From positions 1 to 34,636 of the forward strand of contig JAEYRV010000063.1 of assembly GCA_023435305.1 (NCBI GenBank): a DNA stretch of 34,636 bases. The letters run 5' to 3'. The position numbers and the translations under genes are program-made. Positions within the stretch are counted from its first letter, which is position 1; each line of letters starts with the position of its first letter. The notes below the pieces were generated by a model. That model did not search any database. It worked only from the letters and a program-made list of their open reading frames with translations, and had not been told where the DNA came from. This DNA comes from Bacillota bacterium. GTDB lineage: Bacteria > Bacillota > Clostridia > Acetivibrionales > DTU013. This document shows positions 1 through 5,783 of this stretch, one piece after another.

Positions 1-47
1 GGCTTGAAATATTCCTTTATTGATGCAATAAAGGAATATTTCAAGCC
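1..47. repeat. Perfect 21-bp palindrome with 5-nt loop
   Basis: Arms 1-21 and 27-47 are perfectly complementary around the loop GATGC. The outer end of each arm carries GGCTTGAA/TTCAAGCC, which is part of the direct repeat that follows. The window begins exactly at the arm, so the element may extend upstream. It lies just downstream of corA and could fold in RNA from either strand, but neither side has the T-run of a normal terminator. A REP-like or transposase-associated element is the most likely identity (inference). Confidence 0.75.
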
Positions 48-80
48 TGACCCCGAAAAGTTATTCAAGCCTGACCCCGA
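40..80. repeat. 17-bp direct repeats, REP-like
   Basis: TTCAAGCCTGACCCCGA occurs at 40-56 and again at 64-80, and the first copy overlaps the right arm of the palindrome. Read on the minus strand the motif is TCGGGGTCAGGCTTGAA. GGGGTCAGG-type motifs are familiar from REP elements associated with Y1 (RAYT) transposases, so this may be such an element; no transposase is in view. It ends 2 bp from the corA stop codon. Confidence 0.6.
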
Positions 81-82
81 TT

Positions 83-1015
83 TTAGAACAGCTTCTTCTT
101 GTACAGCGTATAGCCTGTGACGAGGCACATCACTAATGAAATGCCTATTATGATCCAGAAAGCTCCCGGCGTATTCAGCGGGATTCCGACATTCATGCCG
201 AAGAAGCTGGAGATCATCGTGGGGATGGCCATTACTATCGTTACTGATGTGAGGAATTTCATAACGATGTTCAGGTTGTTTGATATTATGGAGGCAAATG
301 CGTCCATCGTCCCTGAAAGTATGCTGCTGTATATGTTTGACATCTCTATGGCCTGTTTGTTCTCTACGATTACATCCTCAAGCAGGTCTGTGTCCTCGGG
401 ATAGTTCTTTATGTGATCGAATTTCATCAACTTTTCCAGAACTACTTCGTTTGATTTCAATGCTGTCGAGAAGTAAACAAGGCTCTTCTCGAGCTTGAGC
501 ATCTGTATGAGCTCTTTGTTCTTCATCGATTTGTGCAGATCGTGCTCGATCCTGCTGCTGGTCTTGTCTATATGCTTCAGGTACTGAAGATACCTTGTGG
601 AGTTTCTGTGAAGGATCTGCAGCACAAACCTGGTTTTGAACTGGGTGAGGAATGATTTTACCTTCTTGTTCTTAAAGTCATTAAGGAGAGTATCCTCCTT
701 CAAACAAACCGTTATAATCGTACGCTTTAAGATTATCATCGCAAGAGGAATAGTGGTGTACAGGTTCATCTGCCCTTCTTTTTCGATGATCGGCGTATCG
801 ACTATGATCAAGGTATGGCCTTCGTCATTGCTTTCTATTCTGGCTCGTTCCTCTTCGTCAAGTGCGGCTTTCAGGAAATCGGTCTCCACATTCAGGGCCG
901 TGCTGACTTTATTTATTTCTTCTTCATTTGGATTGGTAATATTGACCCAGATGCCTTCTTCAAAGGAGCTGGTGCTTATCAGCTCGCCATTTACGGTTTT
1001 GAAGATCTCGTACAT
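83..1015 (-). CDS. corA: CorA-family Mg2+/divalent cation transporter
   Basis: This encodes a 2-TM-GxN channel that takes up Mg2+ (possibly Co2+ or Ni2+) across the cytoplasmic membrane as a pentamer. The N-terminal two thirds are charged and cytoplasmic, ending in a long helical region. The C-terminus has two hydrophobic helices, with the signature GMN at the end of TM1 (SSFFGMNVGIP) and a short basic tail. About 310 aa is normal for the family. A GTG at 1024 is in frame, but the SD-like AGAGGGTG lies only about 1 nt from it. The ATG at 1015 sits 7-8 nt downstream of that SD and is preferred. An M-box riboswitch and a leader ORF lie upstream on the same strand, which supports Mg2+ as the physiological cargo. 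Confidence 0.93.
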   Translation of the reverse strand: MYEIFKTVNGELISTSSFEEGIWVNITNPNEEEINKVSTALNVETDFLKAALDEEERARIESNDEGHTLIIVDTPIIEKEGQMNLYTTIPLAMIILKRTIITVCLKEDTLLNDFKNKKVKSFLTQFKTRFVLQILHRNSTRYLQYLKHIDKTSSRIEHDLHKSMKNKELIQMLKLEKSLVYFSTALKSNEVVLEKLMKFDHIKNYPEDTDLLEDVIVENKQAIEMSNIYSSILSGTMDAFASIISNNLNIVMKFLTSVTIVMAIPTMISSFFGMNVGIPLNTPGAFWIIIGISLVMCLVTGYTLYKKKLF

Positions 1016-1021
1016 AGCAGT

Positions 1022-1054
1022 CACCCTCTTTTCTACAATATTTTGTAGTGAGGG
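1022..1054 (-). promoter_or_regulatory. Possible corA RBS-sequestering hairpin
   Basis: CCCTC (1054-1050), immediately after the leader ORF stop, can pair with GAGGG (1028-1024) of the corA SD. An inner stem CTACAA/TTGTAG (1048-1043 with 1038-1033) helps close the structure. The same CCCTCACT can instead pair with AGTGAGGG (1111-1104) inside the leader ORF, which would free the SD. Leader translation could therefore gate corA initiation. This is read from base pairing only. Confidence 0.4.
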
Positions 1055-1159
1055 CTATCTGATGATACCGCGGTCCAGTTGGCAAACGGTATGACAACAT
1101 AATCCCTCACTGTATTCAGGACATCGCAAGTGACTACTGTTGCCAGCGTCACATTCCAT
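1055..1159 (-). CDS. 34-codon Cys-rich leader ORF upstream of corA
   Basis: An ATG at 1159 follows a strong SD, GGAGGTG (1172-1166), with 6-nt spacing. The frame runs 34 codons to TAG at 1057-1055. The peptide has Cys at 3, 13, 21, 22 and 26 and no evident signal or membrane segment; I do not recognise it. The ORF lies between the M-box terminator and corA and ends 40 nt before the corA ATG. The initiation region AACGGTATG (1165-1157) has a perfect 9-bp complement inside the ORF at 1093-1085. Codons 17-19 contain AGTGAGGG, complementary to CCCTCACT just after the stop. A regulatory leader peptide, comparable in idea to the Salmonella corA leader corL, is more likely than a functional protein; expression is unproven. 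Confidence 0.5.
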   Translation of the reverse strand: MECDAGNSSHLRCPEYSEGLCCHTVCQLDRGIIR

Positions 1160-1196
1160 ACCGTTCACCTCCGTCAGTAAAAAGATTTATACAAAT

Positions 1197-1222
1197 AAAA
1201 AACCGTCAGCAACGAGTGACGG
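1197..1222 (-). terminator. Intrinsic terminator of the M-box leader
   Basis: On the minus strand CCGTCA (1222-1217) pairs with TGACGG (1208-1203) around an 8-nt loop and is followed by six T (1202-1197). The segment CACTCGTTG (1218-1210), spanning the stem base and loop, is the exact complement of CAACGAGTG (1253-1245) at the 3' side of the aptamer. This gives a clear antiterminator alternative. Confidence 0.85.
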
Positions 1223-1244
1223 CAATACCATAGCAGTAGCTTTA

Positions 1245-1397
1245 CACTCGTTGAGCTTTAGCACCATAGAGCTTAGGAAAACCTCATCCAGCTGCATTAA
1301 GTAAAACCTTGTTTCGGTAGTACCTGTTGACCCAATCTTGGCATCTCTCGATGTTTCCGGGCAGCAGCATATTTCTGTATGGTAGCCTCACCTAACG
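1245..1397 (-). promoter_or_regulatory. M-box (ykoK) Mg2+ riboswitch
   Basis: The minus strand carries M-box consensus blocks in order: CGTTAGGTGAGGCT, then TGCTGCCCGGAAAC, ATCGAGAGATGCC, GGTCAACAGG, and finally GTGCTAAAGCTCAACGAGTG. This is a transcription-terminating aptamer. With Mg2+ bound, P1 holds the 3' strand and the terminator at 1197-1222 forms. At low Mg2+ the freed CAACGAGTG pairs with the terminator and allows read-through into the leader ORF and corA. The family is well established; the exact switch here is read from complementarity. Confidence 0.93.
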
Positions 1398-1416
1398 ATA
1401 TTTATTTGTCAAAGTA

Positions 1417-1445
1417 ATTATACTTCTACTTTGGAACAAATTCAA
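1417..1445 (-). promoter_or_regulatory. Promoter of the M-box/corA transcript
   Basis: On the minus strand, -35 TTGAAT (1445-1440), a 17-bp spacer and -10 TATAAT (1422-1417) fit sigma-A. Transcription would start near 1410, about 13 nt before the aptamer. Confidence 0.75.
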
Positions 1446-1452
1446 TATACTA

Positions 1453-1665
1453 TATGTAAATTATGATAATTATGTTCATTAGGAATAGGCCAAGATACGT
1501 AGGATTTCTTATGTAACTGTACAAACCTGTAGTGATGAGTTCGGTCCTTGTTTTTTCATCGATACCGACCCTCCAGGAATTCCCCATCTTGATCTGAGAA
1601 TAAAGGCACAGTGATAAGCCGGCGACGCCTGTAATAAAACCGGATATGAACGCATGAATATATAT
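1453..1665 (-). pseudogene. Fragment of an isoprenylcysteine carboxyl methyltransferase (ICMT/PEMT)-family gene
   Basis: The minus-strand frame between a TGA (1668-1666) and a TAG (1452-1450) has 71 codons and no credible start. It contains the core family pattern: a hydrophobic helix, then MGNSWRVGIDEK, RTELITTGLYSYIRNPTYLG, and another hydrophobic run. Family members are near 200 aa. Missing here are the N-terminal membrane helices and the C-terminal segment with the conserved Glu pair that completes the SAM/substrate site. It is therefore a decayed remnant truncated at both ends. The corA promoter begins just beyond its stop and the J-operon dyad overlaps its other edge, so rearrangement may have placed these control regions against the gene. 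Confidence 0.6.
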
Positions 1666-1750
1666 TCATATGACATTAGTATTCTATTACACACTTTTTT
1701 GGATGTCAACAAAAAAAAGTATTGACAACTGGATGACATATGAATATAAT
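1654..1750 (+). promoter_or_regulatory. Consensus sigma-A promoter with dyads, J/vWA/PurA-like operon
   Basis: TTGACA (1722-1727), a 17-bp spacer and TATAAT (1745-1750) are a perfect consensus. Dyads surround it: ATGAATATATATTCAT (1654-1669) is a perfect palindrome, and ATATTCATATG (1662-1672) recurs inverted as CATATGAATAT (1737-1747) over the -10. TGTCAA (1704-1709) mirrors the -35, and an A/T-tract dyad spans 1693-1720. So strong a promoter flanked by paired sites suggests repression or other control by a factor not in this window (inference). Confidence 0.75.
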
Positions 1751-1848
1751 GATAATAACAAATAGATAATAACAAAAAGAAAAGAACAGTATCGGCAAAA
1801 CATCAGGACAGAAGATCGGCCATGAAGCATAGAAAGGAGGAGAGCACA

Positions 1849-2880
1849 TTGACGGCACAGGATATATTGAAATGCACCGAGCCGGGCGAGATATTCACTG
1901 AGGATGCAGCGCAGATCAAGGCAGAGTATACAAGGCTGGCAAAGCTCTGGCACCCTGATTACAACGGTAACTCAGCCGAATCCAACGAAGTGATGATAAA
2001 AATCAATGCACTTTACGAACGGGCGATGGAGCTGATCCTTTCCGGCAAGTGGAGGAAACCGGGATTTCTGAGACTGCGGTGCAGGGACGGAAAGATACGT
2101 GAGCTGAAATACAGAAGTGAATCGGCCTTTGAACTAGGAACCATGTACATTTGCGACAGCGTAGTTGCCTATATCGTTGACAGCAGGTTCAGAGAACTTT
2201 ACATCAATGCTGAGAAGCGGATCAAGGGGCTGAAGTTCGCAGATGAGAATATGAAGGCTGAAATGACAAAATGCCTGCCCGAGATCATTTCGCAGTTTGA
2301 AACAATGGATGGCCGGCTGGGAATGGTGGTAAAGAAGGATCCCGATTTGCTTCTGCTTGCTGATGTGCTTTCCTACTATAACGGGAAGATGCCTGACAGA
2401 CACGCGGCATGGATACTGGGGACGCTTTACAATCTGGCATGTTACCTGGATTATACCGGTATTACGATAAATGCGATATCGACCGGTACATATTTCATCT
2501 CCCCAAAGGGACACTGGGGCGCGATGCTGGGTGGCTGGTGGTTTGCAGTTCCGACAGGAGCTCAGATGCTTGGAGTGCCGGAGAAGATATATGATATATT
2601 GCCGCCTGATGTCGTCAATACAAGGCAAGGCAGCATACAGACGGATCTGGAAGCCATCCGGCTGGCAGGCAGAGAGCTTTTGGAAGACAGGACAGGAATG
2701 AGGCTTGAAGATTACGGTATTCCAGGACCACTGGCAGTCTGGCTGAGAGGTGCATGCGCAGATACGGCCTTTGAGGAGTACGGCAGATGGAGAAGAGTGC
2801 TTGATGAGAGCTATGGTGCAAGGAAGTTTGTAACGATGGAGCTGGATGCTGATAAAGTTTATTCGAAGCAGAGTCTGTAG
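1849..2880 (+). CDS. J-domain protein with a pseudokinase-like C-terminal region
   Basis: The protein is 343 aa, from TTG at 1849 placed 8 nt after AGGAGG; the in-frame ATG at 1822 has no SD. Residues 1-70 form a J domain with the diagnostic HPD at 35-37 (LWHPDY), the motif that stimulates Hsp70 ATPase. No G/F region, zinc fingers or substrate domain of classical DnaJ follow. The C-terminal half resembles a protein-kinase C-lobe: a helix like alpha-E (AWILGTLYNLACYL), a position like the catalytic loop without HxD (TINAISTGTYF), GGWW where DFG would be, LPPD like the APE region, and QTDLEAIRLAGRELL like helix F. A catalytically dead kinase fold is my inference. It is the first gene of an operon with the vWA and PurA-like genes; I recognise no characterised homologue. 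Confidence 0.8.
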   Translation: MTAQDILKCTEPGEIFTEDAAQIKAEYTRLAKLWHPDYNGNSAESNEVMIKINALYERAMELILSGKWRKPGFLRLRCRDGKIRELKYRSESAFELGTMYICDSVVAYIVDSRFRELYINAEKRIKGLKFADENMKAEMTKCLPEIISQFETMDGRLGMVVKKDPDLLLLADVLSYYNGKMPDRHAAWILGTLYNLACYLDYTGITINAISTGTYFISPKGHWGAMLGGWWFAVPTGAQMLGVPEKIYDILPPDVVNTRQGSIQTDLEAIRLAGRELLEDRTGMRLEDYGIPGPLAVWLRGACADTAFEEYGRWRRVLDESYGARKFVTMELDADKVYSKQSL

Positions 2881-2983
2881 CCTTGACGGCAGCTGATATT
2901 CTGCAGCTGATAATAGAAAGTCGATAACAGGAAGTCGGTAGTAGGAAGTATTGAGTAATTGTAAATTGAAAGGAGGCATCACT

Positions 2984-3910
2984 ATGGGTTATGGACGATG
3001 GACAGACAAGGACTGGGAGAAATATGCGGCGGCGCATATTAAAGGAAAGGCATCTGTGGACGATATTTACACTCACAGATCGATTGCCGGGGAATTGGAT
3101 CCGAAAGGAGTAAAGGTGAGAGAATCCTGCGACTCTGCAGAGAATCCGATGTCAACTTCGATTATAGTAGCACTCGATGTAACGGGATCAATGGGAATGG
3201 TGCTCGATGTAATGGCAAGAGACGGTTTGAAAACACTTGCCGGAGAGGTTTATGACCGCAAGCCGGTCACTGATCCGCACATTATGTTCATGGGGATAGG
3301 GGATGCGGAGGCCGGTGACAGAGCGCCGCTCCAGGTGACTCAATTCGAAGCGGATATCCGTATTGCTGAGCAGCTTACGAAGATCTACCTTGAAAGGGGT
3401 GGAGGAGGAAACCACTATGAGTCATATGCCCTTGCATGGTATTTCGCGGCAATGCATACCCGGATTGACTGCTTTGAGAAAAGGAAAAGGAAGGGCATCC
3501 TGTTCACCATCGGTGATGAAAAACCCACACCGTATCTGAGGGCGGAGGACATTGAAAGGGTTTTTGGGTACAGGCCGCAGTTTGACAGGATCAGTGCAAG
3601 AGAACTGCTGACTATGGCATCACGCCAGTACGATGTATTCCACATAATTGTGGAGGAAGGCAGCTACTTCCGCAATGCGGGGGCCTGGGTGAAGGATGAA
3701 TGGAGGAAGCTGCTTGGACAGAGAGCTATCTTGCTGTCAGATCACAGAAAAATGAGTGAGGTGATAGTATCCACACTCCAGATCATGGCCGGCGAAGATC
3801 CGGGAGATGTGATCTCAAGCTGGGATAAAGCCACGGGTCTGGTGGTGGCAAATGCGGTCAATTCGCTGAGAAGGCCTGATGATGCAGCAGGCGGAATCAT
3901 TAGGTTCTGA
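2984..3910 (+). CDS. vWA-domain protein with intact MIDAS
   Basis: The protein is 308 aa, from ATG 2984 with SD AAAGGAGG; upstream in-frame codons are discarded because the SD is unambiguous. The MIDAS motif D65-V-T67-G-S69-M follows the first hydrophobic strand (SIIVALD). Later elements fit a vWA Rossmann fold: FMGIGD, the glycine loop ERGGGGNHYES, and strand ILFTIGDEKP. No signal peptide or membrane segment is visible, so it is probably cytosolic and binds a partner through a metal ion. It lies about 100 nt after the J-domain gene and 26 nt before the PurA-like gene. vWA proteins often assemble with ATPases or chaperones; none of the usual partners (MoxR, Ter proteins) is present here. Confidence 0.85.
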   Translation: MGYGRWTDKDWEKYAAAHIKGKASVDDIYTHRSIAGELDPKGVKVRESCDSAENPMSTSIIVALDVTGSMGMVLDVMARDGLKTLAGEVYDRKPVTDPHIMFMGIGDAEAGDRAPLQVTQFEADIRIAEQLTKIYLERGGGGNHYESYALAWYFAAMHTRIDCFEKRKRKGILFTIGDEKPTPYLRAEDIERVFGYRPQFDRISARELLTMASRQYDVFHIIVEEGSYFRNAGAWVKDEWRKLLGQRAILLSDHRKMSEVIVSTLQIMAGEDPGDVISSWDKATGLVVANAVNSLRRPDDAAGGIIRF

Positions 3911-3936
3911 AGCTGATGATGAAAGGGGATGATTCC

Positions 3937-5160
3937 ATGAAGAACATTAAGGTGGTTATCGGTGCAAATTTCGGTGATGAGGGGAAGGGTCTGATGACTG
4001 ATTATTTCGCCTCCCATATGAAAAACGGGAAGAGCATCGTTGTCAGGTTTAACGGTGGAGCCCAGGCTGGGCACACCGTTACCTCTCCTGACGGCAGAAG
4101 GCATATATTCGGACATTTCTGCTCCGGTGCCTTTGCCGGATTGCCGGGCTACCTGAGTGAGTTTTTCGTGGTCAACCCCATGCTGTTTCTGAAGGAATAC
4201 GGGCAGCTTCAGGGGATCGGCGGCGTGAATTGCCAGGTGTTTGCGGATAAAAACTGCATGGTCACGACTCCATATGATATGATGATCAATCAGATCGCAG
4301 AAATATCAAGAGGCAGCGGGAAGCATGGCAGCTGCGGCGTGGGTTTTAACGAGACCATCACCCGATGCCTGTATGATGAGGATTACAGACTTTGCACCGG
4401 GGATCTTAAGGATACGGCAGCCATGAGAAAAAAACTTGAGGCCATCAGAAATGAGTATATAAAAATAAGGCTCGGGCAGCTAGGCATCGATTCTATCCCT
4501 CATCCATATAAAGAGCTGCTTGACAGGGATGGGATTACAGAAGGATTTTGTTCAGATGTTGCCGATATGCTGAGGCATATAGAAGTTGCCGACATCGGAG
4601 TGCTCTCCGGCTTTGACAATATTATTTTTGAAGGAGCCCAGGGGCTCTTGCTCGACCAGTCCCATGAGTATTTCCCTCATGTCACACGCTCCAATACAGG
4701 GATAAAAAACGCTGCTGAATTGATCAGCAAGGCAGGCTTGTCAAACAACCCGGGACCTGTCGAGGTCATATATATCACAAGGGCATACATGACCAGGCAC
4801 GGCGCCGGACCGTTTCCTTCGGAACTGCCGGAGAAGCCGTATCACGGTATAGTTGACATGACCAATGTTCCGAATCCTTATCAGGATGTCCTGCGATATG
4901 GACTATTGGACATAGATGCACTGGACAGAGCAATTAAAAAGGATTTGGATAACGCCGATGGACTGGAGTATGATTTTAGGCTTGCAGTTACCTGTCTTGA
5001 TCAGCTGGAGCAAAATGTAGATTTTATCGATGGACAGGAGCATATGAATGCGCCGGTCAATGAATTCCTGGAAAAGGTTTTTGACAAGCTGCATATAAGT
5101 GCAGGATACCTTAGCTATGGACCGACCCATGAAACTATTAGTCTTTGGGAAAAGAAATGA
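3937..5160 (+). CDS. Divergent adenylosuccinate synthetase (PurA)-like protein
   Basis: The protein is 407 aa, from ATG 3937 8 nt after AAAGGGG. The PurA fold is clear: the P-loop/active-site motif GDEGKG with the catalytic-type Asp14, the His46 block NGGAQAGHTV, EGAQGLLLD near 232, RHGAGPFPSELP near 289, and the C-terminal GPTHET. PurA makes adenylosuccinate from IMP, Asp and GTP. Here the aspartate-binding loop normally reading roughly TTGRRRRTGWLD is replaced by a segment like NPYQDVLRYGLLD, and the guanine-contacting TKLD is TCLD. The substrate may therefore differ from aspartate, and GTP specificity may be relaxed. It keeps the Asp that phage PurZ enzymes replace. Its place after J-domain and vWA genes rather than purine genes argues for a specialised paralogue. 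Confidence 0.85.
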   Translation: MKNIKVVIGANFGDEGKGLMTDYFASHMKNGKSIVVRFNGGAQAGHTVTSPDGRRHIFGHFCSGAFAGLPGYLSEFFVVNPMLFLKEYGQLQGIGGVNCQVFADKNCMVTTPYDMMINQIAEISRGSGKHGSCGVGFNETITRCLYDEDYRLCTGDLKDTAAMRKKLEAIRNEYIKIRLGQLGIDSIPHPYKELLDRDGITEGFCSDVADMLRHIEVADIGVLSGFDNIIFEGAQGLLLDQSHEYFPHVTRSNTGIKNAAELISKAGLSNNPGPVEVIYITRAYMTRHGAGPFPSELPEKPYHGIVDMTNVPNPYQDVLRYGLLDIDALDRAIKKDLDNADGLEYDFRLAVTCLDQLEQNVDFIDGQEHMNAPVNEFLEKVFDKLHISAGYLSYGPTHETISLWEKK

Positions 5161-5190
5161 TTAACATAATTGTCGTATGCATCATATTAT
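5161..5190 (+). promoter_or_regulatory. Possible promoter for the first small Gly/Cys gene
   Basis: TTAACA (5161-5166), an 18-bp spacer and TATTAT (5185-5190) follow directly after the stop of the PurA-like gene. It is a moderate sigma-A match. Sporulation-type promoters cannot be excluded by eye. Confidence 0.35.
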
Positions 5191-5222
5191 GAATTGAGCA
5201 TTATATTAAGGAGGTATTACTT

Positions 5223-5339
5223 ATGGATATCGACAGAGGATGCGGCGGCGTCGGAGGCATTCGCAATGATGATTGCGCTATACTGTTTTTTATCATTCTT
5301 TTCCTGTTACTTTTCTTTGATCGCGGATTCGGCTTCTAG
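5223..5339 (+). CDS. 38-aa Gly/Cys one-helix membrane protein
   Basis: The ATG at 5223 lies 8 nt after AAGGAGG (5208-5214). The short N-terminus is Gly-rich with Cys (RGCGGVGGIRNDDC). About 14 strongly hydrophobic residues rich in Phe and Leu follow, then DRGFGF. The shape recalls YjcZ-type and other tiny spore-associated proteins of Firmicutes, which sit in membranes or the spore coat; this is similarity of composition, not proven homology. A terminator follows at 5388 and a second protein of the same design at 5541. It is too short for ordinary gene calling. Confidence 0.7.
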   Translation: MDIDRGCGGVGGIRNDDCAILFFIILFLLLFFDRGFGF

Positions 5340-5387
5340 CAAAACTGCTGTCAAGACCATTGAGTGAAAGATAAATCAAATGACGAG

Positions 5388-5418
5388 GCCACAGGTGGGC
5401 ATACTTCCTGTGGCTTTT
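5388..5418 (+). terminator. Rho-independent terminator after the first small gene
   Basis: GCCACAGG (5388-5395) and CCTGTGGC (5407-5414) form an 8-bp stem with an 11-nt loop, followed by TTTT. It probably ends the transcript from the J/vWA/PurA-like operon as well as the small gene. Confidence 0.75.
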
Positions 5419-5540
5419 GCCGCGTAACAAATGTGATTTGGTTTGGGTAACAAAAACAACCGTACGCTAATACAATGTAATGATGGGATATCAAATTTTT
5501 ATATATTGGTCTGGAATTATCCCTGAAGGGAGTGAGGCAG

Positions 5541-5690
5541 ATGGCAGAAGAGGAAAGAGGTTTCGGTCTGGGTTTCGGGTGCGGGAATAACTGGATATGG
5601 TGGATCATAATTATAATAGTGGTCATTATCCTGATCTGTCCCGGCATATTTGATGGTTTTGGCGGGGGCGGCTGCAACAAAAAATGCTGA
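5541..5690 (+). CDS. 49-aa Gly/Cys one-helix membrane protein
   Basis: The ATG at 5541 follows an SD-like AAGGGAGTGAGG. The layout matches its neighbour at 5223: an acidic start, a Gly/Phe/Cys segment (GFGLGFGCGNN), a helix led by WIWW and rich in Ile and Val, and a C-terminus of Gly and Cys (GGGGCNKKC). A small membrane or spore-associated protein is likely. AATACAAT upstream (near 5470) resembles a sigma-E/K -10, but no convincing -35 was found. Function is unknown. Confidence 0.7.
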   Translation: MAEEERGFGLGFGCGNNWIWWIIIIIVVIILICPGIFDGFGGGGCNKKC

Positions 5691-5727
5691 AATATGATGA
5701 CAACTGAGCAGCAATCATTGTGAAAAC

Positions 5728-5766
5728 GGGGTCCGATACCATGGCAATGGTATTCAGGCCCCTTTT
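5728..5766. terminator. Terminator between convergent genes, possibly bidirectional
   Basis: The outer stem GGGGTCC/GGCCCC and inner stem ATACCAT/ATGGTAT form a long hairpin followed by TTTT on the plus strand. A GTTTTC run follows on the minus strand. It separates the second small gene from the convergent uup-like gene. Confidence 0.8.
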
Positions 5767-5783
5767 CTATTTGTGTGAAGTGT

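Noticed and set aside
1509..1953. Two 88-codon minus-strand frames upstream of the J-domain operon
   Set aside because: Different frame from the recognisable ICMT-family fragment, no SD, low-complexity hydrophobic composition; one crosses the operon promoter.
2134..2982. 282-codon minus-strand frame antisense to the J-domain gene
   Set aside because: No SD or recognisable motif; the plus-strand gene has HPD, a promoter and an SD.
3937..5160. PurZ of a 2-aminoadenine (Z-genome) pathway
   Set aside because: The GDEGKG Asp that PurZ enzymes lack is present, and no DatZ, MazZ or DpoZ-type genes are nearby.
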